A DNA stretch of 64,000 bases from Neodontobutis hainanensis (Eukaryota > Chordata > Actinopteri > Gobiiformes > Odontobutidae), in contig JALDNG010000853.1 in assembly GCA_024349245.1 (NCBI GenBank), forward strand, positions 86,312 to 150,311. The letters run 5' to 3'. Positions 54,946-64,000 of the stretch are shown here, in pieces; the first letter of the stretch is position 1; every line of letters starts with the position of its first letter. The position numbers were made by a program, and so were the translations under genes. The notes beneath the pieces are model-generated. The model saw nothing but the letters and a program-made list of their open reading frames with translations, did no database searches and was not told where the DNA came from.

Positions 54946-56400
54946 TGAATGATCAGGCAGACCTCATGGCAAAACAAGGGGCTCTTGACGGTACAGTCTG
55001 GCATTTCCAGCCAGAACCCTTGTACGATCGACCCCTTCCCACCCAACCCACCCATTCTGTCTGTCTGCTTACCCGGTCTAAAGCAACCGCAACCGATGCC
55101 TCGGTTCCGGCCCCTGCAGACCAATCTACTTCTTCTCTTTCTTTCGCTGGTTCCGACCTCGTTGCCCTTCAGGCAGCGGACTCGGCAATCCACAAACTCA
55201 TCCTTTACCTTTCAGACCCGGTGTCTAACCCCATCGTAGACACTGACTTTTCCTCCGACGCTTATCTTAAAAAGCTATGGGCAGTGCGCGCTCGACTCCA
55301 CCTGCGTCATGGCTTGCTTGTCTACGTCTCTGACACCCTCACTTCACCTGCGTTCGTAGTGCCTCAGAGCCTAAGGGGGATCATGCTAACGCACGCACAT
55401 GACGCTCCTGTAGCAGGCCACAGAGGTGTTCGCGCAACACACCAGGCACTCCAACAAGTGGCATACTGGCCACACATGCAAATGGACGTGGCAGAATACA
55501 TCAAAGGCTGCCTAGTATGCTGCCAATTTCAACCGACAAGACCACTCCATCGTGCACCCTTACAAAGAAGGGGCATTTCTTTCCCGTGGTCTGACCTCCA
55601 AATCGATTGGATGGGACCCCTGACTAAATCAACAAGGGGCAACAAATACATCCTAATGGTCACCTGTGCCTTCACTAAATGGGTGGAAGGACTTCCAGCC
55701 CCAAACGACACGGCACAGACAACAGCCTTTCTACTTATGAACCACGTGTTCTCCAGATTCGGCTTACCTTGTAAGGTCGATTCTGACCGTGGTACTCACT
55801 TCACCGCCGAGGTGATGGGACAACTGTGGCAAACCATGGGCGTGAAAGCAAAATTCCACGTCAGCCACCACCCCCAGTCCTCAGGCCAAGTAGAAAGAGC
55901 AAACCGAACGGTGATCGACATCCTAAAGAAATATGTCGCATCTAATCACCGAGACTGGGACGTCAAACTGCCCTTGGTCCTGATGGCTATCAGAGCCACG
56001 CCACACACGGCGACCGAGTCTCCCGTTTGAGCTCATGACCGGTAGGCAGATGACGCTTCCCTACACTTACTGTATCAGCCAGGAGAGGCTAACATCGCCA
56101 CGGCCTATACCACACACCAGTACATGGCTGATCTCCAAGCACACCTGAGAACCACCTTCGCCTTTGCCCAGGAAAAACTAGGCAAAAGTGTAGAAGGACG
56201 TAAGGCCTATTATGACCAAAAGTCATCTAGGGACGAGCTACAGGTGGGAGACAAAGTGTGGTACTACATGTTCAGTCAACTCACTGGACAAACAAAAGGT
56301 GGTACCAACCGACTGACGCGGAAATTCCTCCCGCGTTGGGCGGGACCGTACACCATTGTCAACAAACTATCCCGGTGGTGTATCAGATAAAGATCACCAA
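54882..56400 (+). pseudogene. Integrase
   Basis: A long frame (54882-56030) holds a linker, then the zinc site (HAHDAPVAGHRGVRATHQAL and CLVCCQ), first Asp in LQIDWMGPLTKS, second in KVDSDRGTHFTAE, and Glu in HHPQSSGQVERANRT. After a break at about 56028 the next frame carries the C-terminal domain with WAGPYTIV (GPY/F motif, about 56338-56361). All three catalytic residues are present. It inserts the DNA copy into host DNA; the observed TAG G duplication is 4 bp, as in several retroviruses. Confidence 0.88.
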
Positions 56401-56660
56401 AGGGAGAAAGGAACCCACTCTCAAGTGGATACACCGCAACCAGATAAAGTTGCACAAAACCCCATGGGATCTACAGGGGCGTTCACGCTCCCAAGTAGTC
56501 TCAAACAGATCCCTTAAACTTGCAGTAACCACTAACAGTTAACCTCTAACTCTAATCTCCTAACACTTTTCATTTCCTTTTTCAGTGGTAACTGTGAGTA
56601 ATTCAACAACTGTAACTGATAACTCCGGTATTTGCTGTCAATGAAACCATTGCTAAAAAG

Positions 56661-56677
56661 TTCTCTCTCTCACCAGG
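56661..56677 (+). promoter_or_regulatory. Splice acceptor for env mRNA
   Basis: TTCTCTCTCTCACCAG/G: strong pyrimidine tract and AG at 56675-56676, one base before the env ATG at 56678. It implies a spliced subgenomic env message as in retroviruses. The matching donor in the leader was not assigned. Confidence 0.7.
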
Positions 56678-58364
56678 ATGATGTGGACGATACTCCTTCT
56701 GATCACCAGCCTTATGGGCATGGGATCACCAGATCTTATAGAGCCCGGACCAACAGCCGGGATCGTTTTAAAGGACCAACCCGGACTGTTGATCACAAAC
56801 TGTCGCCTGCATACCCAAAGGGTTTTTGTCAGGTTAAACCCAAACGACGTGTATCGGAAGCACGTCCGAGCCACTCAGGGGCTCACCAGTTGGGCCGGCG
56901 CTAGCTGGACCACCTCTATTCTTAATCACGCTGAAACTGATATTTCCCACATGCTTAACCAGCTTGAGAAATTCACAATTACTCAGGCTGAACTCACTGG
57001 CGCTAATCAAAGGTCTAAACGGTTTATAGGAGGACTTCTTGTTGCAGCGGCTGCTGTGGGTACCTTGTTTAACCTCGGGTTGTCCACAGTCAATACTGTT
57101 AGCATCTCCACGGTCAAGAGACATGTCTCAGAATTACAGGCTGAAATCCCTGACATCAGAGCGCAGATCATCCAGCAACAACAGCAACTCCAAACAGTAG
57201 GGAAAACGTTGAAGGACACTGTGTTGGTGGTAAACACACACAGTGAAGCTCTAAACAAAACCCACCGAGCTGTAGAGTTACTTATGACCCTCTTCCAGGT
57301 TGACTACGCAAGCACAAGTAGTCACCACACTAATGGATGACATGCTCCGAGACATAAGCTCTTCAGTGGACAGCTTAGCCATGGGCAGAATTCCACCCTA
57401 CCTTATCCCTCTGTCACTAGTACAATCCCTCCTTGGAACCGCCACTAGAGATCTTGTAACCCCACTTCAGGCCCATTTAGCGTACACTTTAGGTAGTGCC
57501 GTGCCCATTTACGTCCAACCCAGAGTTCGGGAAATGGCTTTTATTCTAAATCTGCCTATCATTGAATCCCAGAACATCTATCGTCTTAAAGGCGTCATAA
57601 GCGTCGGGTCCTGGCACGGAGACACGCACGTTAAAGTGCACACTCCTTCAGTAGTGGCATACCATGATGCCAATCCAGATTTGTACCTGGCCCCTAATTT
57701 ACGCATGTGCACCTAACCAAGGACATACACTACCTATGTCCCAGTAAACCCTTTGTTCGGGACAACACCGACGGGATCTGTGGCCTTAAGCCCATGAGCC
57801 CTCAAGCCAGATGTCCAGCGACAATCACGGCTCGCCACCAAGTTACCGTCACTCAAGCAGAGATCATCGGTAACCGCTGGCTAGTAAACACCCCTCTTCC
57901 AGACGGAATGCTGTCTTACGATCAGCACGACACCTCATCCGTGTCAACTTGCCCGACCAAACTTTCTGGGTAGATGTACCCCAAAACGCAATTCTTCACA
58001 TTGGGGACGTCGCCTTATACCACCTTGACACTGACCAATACGAGAGTGAAATAGAAATATCAGATTTCTTTTCAACCCATCCTCTCGAATTACACCCTGC
58101 TACACTCAATCAAATCCAGTTTGAAGGTAGCAGAACCATTGACATTGCACCCCTTGATAATGTGTTAAAGGAAATAGAGCAAAAACAACAAGCTCCTATC
58201 CAACCCATTATGTATGCCTGGTCAACTCCGACACTGTTCTTGCAGCCACAGTAGGAATAGGTTACTTCATGGCCATCATTATCACCATCGTGCTTCTAAA
58301 ACGCGTCTCAACGCGTCTTCTAAAACGTCTCAAAACGCGTAAACGCGTCTTAAAACCCGTTTAA
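56678..58364 (+). pseudogene. Envelope glycoprotein, F-like architecture, broken
   Basis: Starts MMWTILLLITSLMG (signal peptide). The N-terminal part is short (about 115 residues, one Cys). RSKR (57011-57022) is a furin-type site, followed by a hydrophobic Gly/Ala-rich fusion-peptide-like segment (FIGGLLVAAAAVGTLFNLGL) and a heptad-like helix rich in Gln. The downstream part (57300-58254) is long, with clustered Cys around 57700-57850, and a single transmembrane helix near 58224-58298 precedes a basic tail. Frame changes lie near 57310, 57710, 57960 and 58220. A short N-terminal and long C-terminal subunit is the paramyxovirus/baculovirus F layout rather than gammaretroviral SU/TM. No homology search was possible. 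Confidence 0.75.
58299..58364 (+). repeat. ACGCGT-rich repeat encoding the env tail
   Basis: Four ACGCGT hexamers (58301, 58311, 58335, 58343) in degenerate AAAACGCGTCT units. In the transmembrane frame they encode a Lys/Arg-rich cytoplasmic tail ending at TAA 58362-58364. Confidence 0.85.
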
Positions 58365-58786
58365 ACCGCTGTACTCAGGGCGTTGCACGAATGCACGATG
58401 TTTAATATAACCAATATATATACCTCATGTAACTTTTATGACTACCCTACCCCTAAAATGCATGCAATGTCCCTTTAAAGTTATTATCATTTAAGGTGTG
58501 TTCTTTTATTATCAACAATTTAATAAACTCTAAACCCATTTAAAATGAAATAACTCTCTTGTGCCTTTATTCCCATTAAGTCCATCTTTTAAATGATAAA
58601 CTCAATCTACCTCCCTTAGCAGATGACTTAATGACGCCCAAGTAAAAACCCTTTTACTCTTAAATACACTCCCATTATTACACATGTTATAACGCCAAAC
58701 TCTGTGTCTTTAACGTGTTACTTGCTTCCTGGTCCTGGTACTTCAAGGATGGAGTCGGCACAAGACATTGGAACCTGCCTTTCGCC
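58365..58786 (+). other. Post-env region
   Basis: About 420 bp of AT-rich sequence without a gene before the purine tract. Confidence 0.6.
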
Positions 58787-58798
58787 GAAAGGGGGGAC
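58787..58798 (+). other. Polypurine tract
   Basis: GAAAGGGGGGAC immediately before the 3' LTR TGTAGTG start; the plus-strand DNA primer site. Confidence 0.85.
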
Positions 58799-60733
58799 TG
58801 TAGTGTCTCTACCAGGAGGAACCAACACCTCTTAGAGGACCACAGAATTTACAACTCCGAACTTTTAAAGACTCTTCCTTTTTGTTTATCCAGGCCAAGG
58901 ACAGATAAGGAAAGTCAATTCACATCTTCTTGCTAATTCTCTCCAGATGCTCGATGTTGCTCTAAGAAAGTTCACGGAAAAGTGAAACTAAATTAACGAC
59001 TTTGTTTTCAACACTTCAAAGAACCTGAAGGGGGCTATCTGTTGGCCGACCAGACCCCGGCACCAGAATTGACATTTAAATATACGATTTGTGTATTGAG
59101 ATGTACCAGACCTGAGAAAGGAATGTCTCTTTGTTTCAGGACTCTACAAGTGATTGAACATTGCCCTCCTTTGGTTGGACAGAGTAATGACTCTGCTTCG
59201 AAACTAAGACAATTCTTCGTTCTGTTCCATTTCTGTGTATTAAAGGATTGTTCGTAACTATGCAAACCTCACCATTTTTCCTTTTCAGGATCCAGAGTGA
59301 TAGCTATATAAAAGAATACTTTCTGCTTCATCCTTACAGCTGGCTGTGTAATAAAATGAATTGTTCTGTTTTCAGGTCAAGCAACGAATAATGTAATATG
59401 TGTTTAGTCTTTAAAGATTGGTAACGATATTCCCCATACAGATATGATACAATGCAGAAGCAATACGTTCTTAAAATGTGTTTAAGTTGTTTATTTGATG
59501 GGACAGAGAAAGTTTATTAAAAACTCCAAAACTTTCAGTAAACGCCCTCTTTCCCCAAACCGTGTGAAACACGCCTCTTTCGCCAGTAGAAAAGATGGTG
59601 CGCGCGAAATTCTAGTTTAGCTTCGCTTCTTCTTCATGTTAAACTCGTTTCTGTACTCTTCGCAACGCTTTGCACACTCTTGTTCGCGTAATCTTGTCTA
59701 CTTTTCTACTAAGTTTTTGTATTTATCGCCGTAACTTTTAAGCTTGAAACCACGTAACACAGTCCTGTGTTAAGTGACTTTATTTTGACGACTCAACGCA
59801 TTTGATATTTTGTTTTGAAAACTTTTACGGAACTACGTAACCACGCGTGGAAGTGGAAATTTTGTAGTTCTTTAAGTTAAAACGAGTCCGCTAAACAAAC
59901 AGCCCTCGTTAATCAAGAAAAGACCAGTTTAAGCTTCTTCAACGAACACTTTTTGTTAAAGACTTTATTCTCAACTGCGGGTAAAGTCCACTTTACCCTC
60001 GAGGACAATCACAGGACGCTTTGTTGCTAAGGCGCCGCCTTACCAGCTCAACCCGTGCACCGGTGGCGCCTCTATACGGCCGGAAGCCAGCCGCGACCCG
60101 GGAATTTGAAGCATCCCTTTGGACTTTTCGAACCGCACCGCTGGTACCTTTCCACCACATCAGAGTGAGTGAACACTGGGCACAAGCTTGGCGTTATAAA
60201 AACCTGTGTGATTAAGTCCAACCGCACATCTTTTCCCTTTTTACGATCTCCAAACAGCCGTCAATAGTCCCTTTTAGCTAAGCCATTTAACTTTCTTCTC
60301 TCTCCGTAAGAACTCCGAGTAATTAATAAAATTCAAAGGAATTAAACTTTCTGTTCCATCAAAGCCATCATAATGTTATAACCTTAACCTGTTAACTGTT
60401 AATTTTATGTTCATTCATCATTTATTTTCATCATTCTCATCCTTTGTCAATAATCTTGTTTTATTTTATGTCATTATTATTCATATATTTAATTTTTAAT
60501 AAAACCCATAAAGACATCCTTGTTTCATGTTTACGTAGATTTGGTCTGAAAACGAGTTAGAATTCATTCCTTCAGTATTGAGACTTATCAAACATAATCA
60601 GTTTCCTTAGAACTGCTAAAACTAAGGTGGTGCCCCGAAAGAAATTAATATTTTCATAAACAAAATATTAATTATTAATTTTCATAATTCATATTCATAT
60701 TAATTATTCATCAACGAGACCATATTCACTACA
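58799..60733 (+). repeat. 3' LTR of env-bearing element
   Basis: 1935 bp. Differs from the 5' LTR mainly by about nine small indels, most containing or touching CG, and only about two substitutions. TATA box at 60195-60201, AATAAA at 60498-60503. Confidence 0.93.
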
Positions 60734-60737
60734 TAGG

Positions 60738-61500
60738 TCAACAAACAAATGACCAGAAAATGGATTGTTATGGGCTAGAGATAAGATTTGTTTTCGGTAC
60801 GGCACCGGAACAACAATCTGGGTCACACTCCGCCAATCATCCCAGCAGAAAAATGCCTTGATAACCATTTTCGCATGAGAATATGGTCACTCAAAAAGTA
60901 ACCCGAGAAACATTTATATTTTCATCACTCACAATTTGTTTAAACAGCGTTGACAAAGTATTGTCTCTCTTTTGTTCTTTAACTAAATCCAGCCCTGACA
61001 TAGTGACAGGTTCAGTGTCAATAATAGAGTCAACTGATGTGATTTTTTCTTTGTTTTCACACAACGAACCGTCATTAAAGAAAGCCCATTCAGAAATTTT
61101 TCACTTAAGTCAAAATCATCATTAATTAACTCACTTCAGCGCTCTGAAGCAGCGTGTAACAGCACAAGAAGTAAACACATCAGGATAGTTTTAGCAAGTT
61201 TATCTGGACTGTGGCTGACAATAGGTACAGGTGTCAACTCTGGTGTAATCAGCACTTTACCTCCTGCCAAATCGTTCCTCATTATAACAGAAACTACATA
61301 ATTTGGCAAACCAGGCCGCACCCCAACGGCAGCGTCCCCTCACCATAAGTCTGACTGTAGAACAATTTTATGCAAAGGAACACCGATGTGTTGAAGGTTA
61401 AAACCGCGCACAGGGACCTTAGAACCTATAGCGGTTTCGTTACTCAGCGGTAAAACCCCTTCAAGGATAAAAGACTGAGAGTGTCCCTCAATATTTTCAC
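60738..61500 (-). pseudogene. Gmr1-like integrase N-terminus and protease region, copy 2
   Basis: Counterpart of 9270-10050: the start of the integrase zinc site (AHNNPFSGH-type) just right of the insertion, linker, then VVSVIMRNDLAGGKVLITPE (61300-61230). Position 61279 differs from copy 1 within the conserved GNDLAGG block (RNDLAGG). Confidence 0.7.
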
Positions 61501-62071
61501 AGGGATTTTACGACTATGTCCAGACAAAGAAACAAAACCATCCATTACAAAAGGCTTAAAGTCAGTGTAATCACAAGCTTCAGAAGGCAAATGCGACTCC
61601 TTACCCTGACTCTTGATCAAAACTATGGGTTTAACGTTCTTGTTCTTCAGCACTTGACAGTGAGCGATTATATGACCCCTCAGTCTACAATAGAAACAAG
61701 TGACATCATTAGCTTTTGTTTCCACATTACCAGACATAATTTTCGTCACATGCTCAGAGGGCATATATTGGAGCTCCTTTTCCTTTAAAGCAAGGCGCTC
61801 TAATTCAACTTCTAGCTCTTTTAATCTAACTGCTTCATCTGCCGTACTACTAGAGTAAGATGTTTTAGGACCTTTAGGTTTGTTGTGTATCAGTGTCAAC
61901 GTCCCACGCTCTACCAAAGCATTATAAAGTTGAGTCTTTACCGTAGCTTTCTTAGCTTGCTTTGTGACCACAATGTCATCATGTTCAGCAACTAGCAAGA
62001 GATCATCTTTTGACACCGATCCAAAACCTCCAAAGTGGGAGCAGAAACAAACTCATCCAGGTTATACTCCA
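61444..62071 (-). pseudogene. Gmr1-like gag, copy 2 (internal deletion)
   Basis: Counterpart of 10100-11003 but lacking about 0.3 kb (copy 1 10293-10591). The deletion joins the charged helix end directly to the segment before the CCHC knuckle (CFYCRLRGHIIAHC), leaving a single frame of about 190 codons (61444-62016). Confidence 0.75.
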
Positions 62072-62219
62072 TGTTTTAACCCAGAATCAGGCCAGCCACA
62101 AGACAAAAGGCTAACACACAACAAACAAAGCTACTCACAAAAATACACACCTGCCAGTCCTACCTGAATTACTCAATTAACTCACAAGACAGAAAGTCTA
62201 CTTTAATGAGCCCCAAATA

Positions 62220-62792
62220 TGTTACGATCCCGCTAAACAAAAGGGACCTGAACATAAAGTCAAACCACACAAAGTATAAGGCAACACAAATCAACAATTT
62301 ATTAATTAAACAGAGGGTTTGGGACAAACCAAAAAGCCATACACAATTAAAGCTCCAACTGTCTATTTAAAATAAGAATCAAGGGAGAACAAAAAGGCGG
62401 TGATGGGTCGGACAAAATGAACAAAAGAGGGCAACAAGCCAAGTCAGCCCGCCATTGGACCGTCGTGCCGACTTAACTCATCTGTCCCTGCCTAACCAAT
62501 CCTAACCCTTAAAGTAAAACAACAAACCGTTAAAACAGGACCACCTCGCCCATCACCTAAAAGAACTAACTGAAAACATAAAAGAGGAGCTGAACGTCTA
62601 AGCTGCCCCTGGCATCGACAGCAGCACAACCAGGAGGCGGAGCTTAGCCGGAAACACAGAGCGAAGCAGAGGCGAGAAGCCGGCCTCAACATCCTCCTTA
62701 TAAAGGGTAGCAGCCAATCAGGAGCCCAGACCAGACACACCCCCACTCCTCCTGCAGGTGGAACACACAGACATTTACATGCATTTGTAACA
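62220..62792 (-). mobile_element. Gmr1-like 5' LTR, copy 2
   Basis: Counterpart of 11047-11620, with TGTTAC/GTAACA ends. Confidence 0.65.
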
Positions 62793-62907
62793 GAGTCCTT
62801 TGTGCTCAAGTCCGAGGCAAGTCTCAAGTCCTTGTGTTTGAGAATAAAGGAGTCCAAGTTTGAGTCAGAGCAATAAAAAATTAAGTCCAAGTCCGAGTCG
62901 AGGCACA
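62793..62907. repeat. AGTCC-rich dispersed repeat, instance 3
   Basis: Counterpart of 11621-11735. Confidence 0.7.
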
Positions 62908-63066
62908 AAACTGATCTTGAAGACTACTCCATCTCTGCCCACAACACCAATGCCCTGCACAAGAAGGGCCAGAGTCGCCTCCTCCTTCATCCAAGTCATC
63001 CCAATCTAAAAATGTAATTATATAAAATATCAAAACAATCCATCAATATGGCTTACAAGCAAATTG

Positions 63067-63650
63067 AATCACAGAAATGGCTGTAATTGAGCTGGTTGAA
63101 AAAATAACATCTACAATAAAAAATAAAAATCCCATAAATGGAATTTTCATAGACTTGAAGAAAGCCTTCGACACCATTGATCACAAAGTTCTGTTAAGAA
63201 AACCTGAAAGATATGGCATCAGGGCATTGTATAAAGATGGATTGGTGACATTTTATTCTAAATAAAAGAGATTATTTTCACCCAACAAACAAGCTGCTCA
63301 TAAACTCTAACTTACTGAAATGTAATCACTTAGTCAAATTTAAAATAGCAAAAATAATGTTTAAAATAAGACAGAACCTGTTTTAGATGAACTCTGCTCC
63401 TGACGAACACTCGTGTTCAGTAAACTCAGATCACAACCAACGTCAAACAGACATGTCTGTCTGTTCAGAAAGTTAAACTGTGGAATAGTCTAGAACTAAT
63501 ACATCTATAAATAGCTTCAAGAAATGACTTAAAAGAAACAGATCTCACAATTTAAAGTTCTTTGTTCTTTCTTTAAATATGTTAAAATAATTCAGTGTTA
63601 GTTGTTTTTGTGTTATATTTGTGAAAAATAAACTAGTAAGCTATGATGCA
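63067..63650 (+). pseudogene. LINE reverse transcriptase fragment, copy 2
   Basis: Counterpart of 11895-12480; 63077-63265 encodes GIFIDLKKAFDTIDHKVLLR. Confidence 0.7.
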
Positions 63651-63709
63651 GGAAGGGGCTTCTTAGAATGAAGCATTTGTAGTTGGTGTAGAACCTAATT
63701 TAACCTAAT

Positions 63710-64000
63710 ATGCTTGGACTAGAGTAACCAGAGCACCAGTACACAGACTCACGCTCTGGAATGGGCTTGAGTCTTTTCCCCTCCCTCCATATGTGTTCCC
63801 TGAACTTAGATGAGCATTGAGCTGGCTCACGATGGCTTACTGACTCTAACAATGCAAAAACCAATGTGCGGTTGAAGATTTCCTGGTGGCATCTCTCACT
63901 CTCCTCAAGCTGCAGCTGGATCTTGATGTACTCAGTGTCACCAGCACCAGGTTCTTGTCATAGTTCTTCTCCAGTGCATCCAGTGTGCCCAACATGGCTG
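63710..64000 (-). other. Unidentified minus-strand exon, copy 2 (cut by window end)
   Basis: Counterpart of 12540-12831, carrying the YDKNLVLV and IQLQLEESERCHQEI coding block. Confidence 0.45.

Larger units (their letters stand above)
45009..60733 (+). mobile_element. Env-bearing retrovirus-like LTR element, 15.7 kb
   Basis: TGTAGTG...CACTACA ends, 4-bp duplication TAGG (45005-45008, 60734-60737), empty site at 9266-9269. LTRs of 1953 and 1935 bp are almost free of substitutions, so the insertion is recent. Order: leader (2.1 kb), coiled-coil gag and capsid, two retropepsin-like domains, RT (YADD), two RNase H domains, integrase with GPY/F domain, env behind a splice acceptor, purine tract. 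Reading frames are broken at many points. Family: between Ty3-like elements and retroviruses by domain content. I recall a described vertebrate lineage (lokiretroviruses) with such features, but membership is not tested here. Confidence 0.9.
27930..64000. repeat. Segmental duplication, copy 2 (with two later LTR-element insertions)
   Basis: Second copy of the segment at 1-12831, expanded by 7.6 kb (BEL/Pao element) and 15.7 kb (env-bearing element). Removing these leaves about 12.7 kb collinear with copy 1. The region just left of 27930 continues the old LTR, which in copy 1 would lie before the window start, so the two copies are probably head-to-tail tandem units of about 27.9 kb. If so, the Tc1-to-microsatellite interval should recur to the right of this window. 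Confidence 0.9.

Noticed and set aside
45009..60733. Foamy-virus assignment, suggested by coiled-coil Gag
   Set aside because: The cleavage/fusion layout of Env, short integrase context and retained Ty3-type RNase H do not fit foamy viruses; only the Gag architecture is similar.

Overview
The window is non-coding-rich vertebrate DNA, almost certainly from a teleost fish. The grounds are intron-containing genes with GT-AG signals, a long (CA)n microsatellite, a Tc1-like element with the 'CAGGTGCTGGTCATATAATT' terminus common in fish, Gmr1-like Ty3 elements, BEL/Pao and fish-type LINE remnants. No bacterial-style operon, CRISPR array or rRNA is visible. Most of the sequence is transposable elements nested inside one another.

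Layout. Positions 1-12831 and 27930-64000 are two copies of one segment, so the locus looks like a tandem duplication with a period of about 27.9 kb. Each copy holds, left to right: an old retroviral-type LTR carrying a MITE-like insertion; a two-exon fragment and then a seven-exon, minus-strand tyrosine-recombinase-like gene; a minus-strand Gmr1-like Ty3 element (order gag-PR-IN-RT, i.e. integrase before reverse transcriptase) that itself carries a foldback element and a 5'-truncated LINE; a second LINE fragment; and exons of an unidentified minus-strand gene. Copy 2 was later hit by two full LTR elements. These are a BEL/Pao element (29184-36803, target duplication AACAT) and a 15.7-kb env-bearing retrovirus-like element (45009-60733, target duplication TAGG). 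The intact empty sites are visible in copy 1 at 1239-1243 and 9266-9269.

The single-copy middle (about 13.2-27.6 kb) holds a Tc1-like transposon, a multi-exon piggyBac-like transposase remnant, and a TATA/CRE-type promoter. It also holds an unrecognised acidic, proline-rich protein gene with a SUMO-interaction-like motif, a DSGxxS degron motif and a basic nuclear-localisation tract. Further right are a second Gmr1-like remnant, several tRNA-like SINE heads, a small spliced transcript and LINE 3' ends.

The most notable object is the 15.7-kb element. It has 1.94-kb LTRs, a coiled-coil Gag, two retropepsin-like domains (the second without the catalytic motif), a retroviral YADD reverse transcriptase, a degenerate Ty3-type RNase H followed by a second RNase H, and an HHCC/DDE/GPY integrase. 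Its envelope sits behind a splice acceptor and has a short N-terminal part, an RSKR site, a fusion peptide and a long C-terminal part. That arrangement resembles a paramyxovirus/baculovirus F protein more than a gammaretroviral SU/TM. Its frames are broken in many places. A large share of differences between the two LTRs are small indels at CpG sites, so some breaks may be consensus errors rather than decay.
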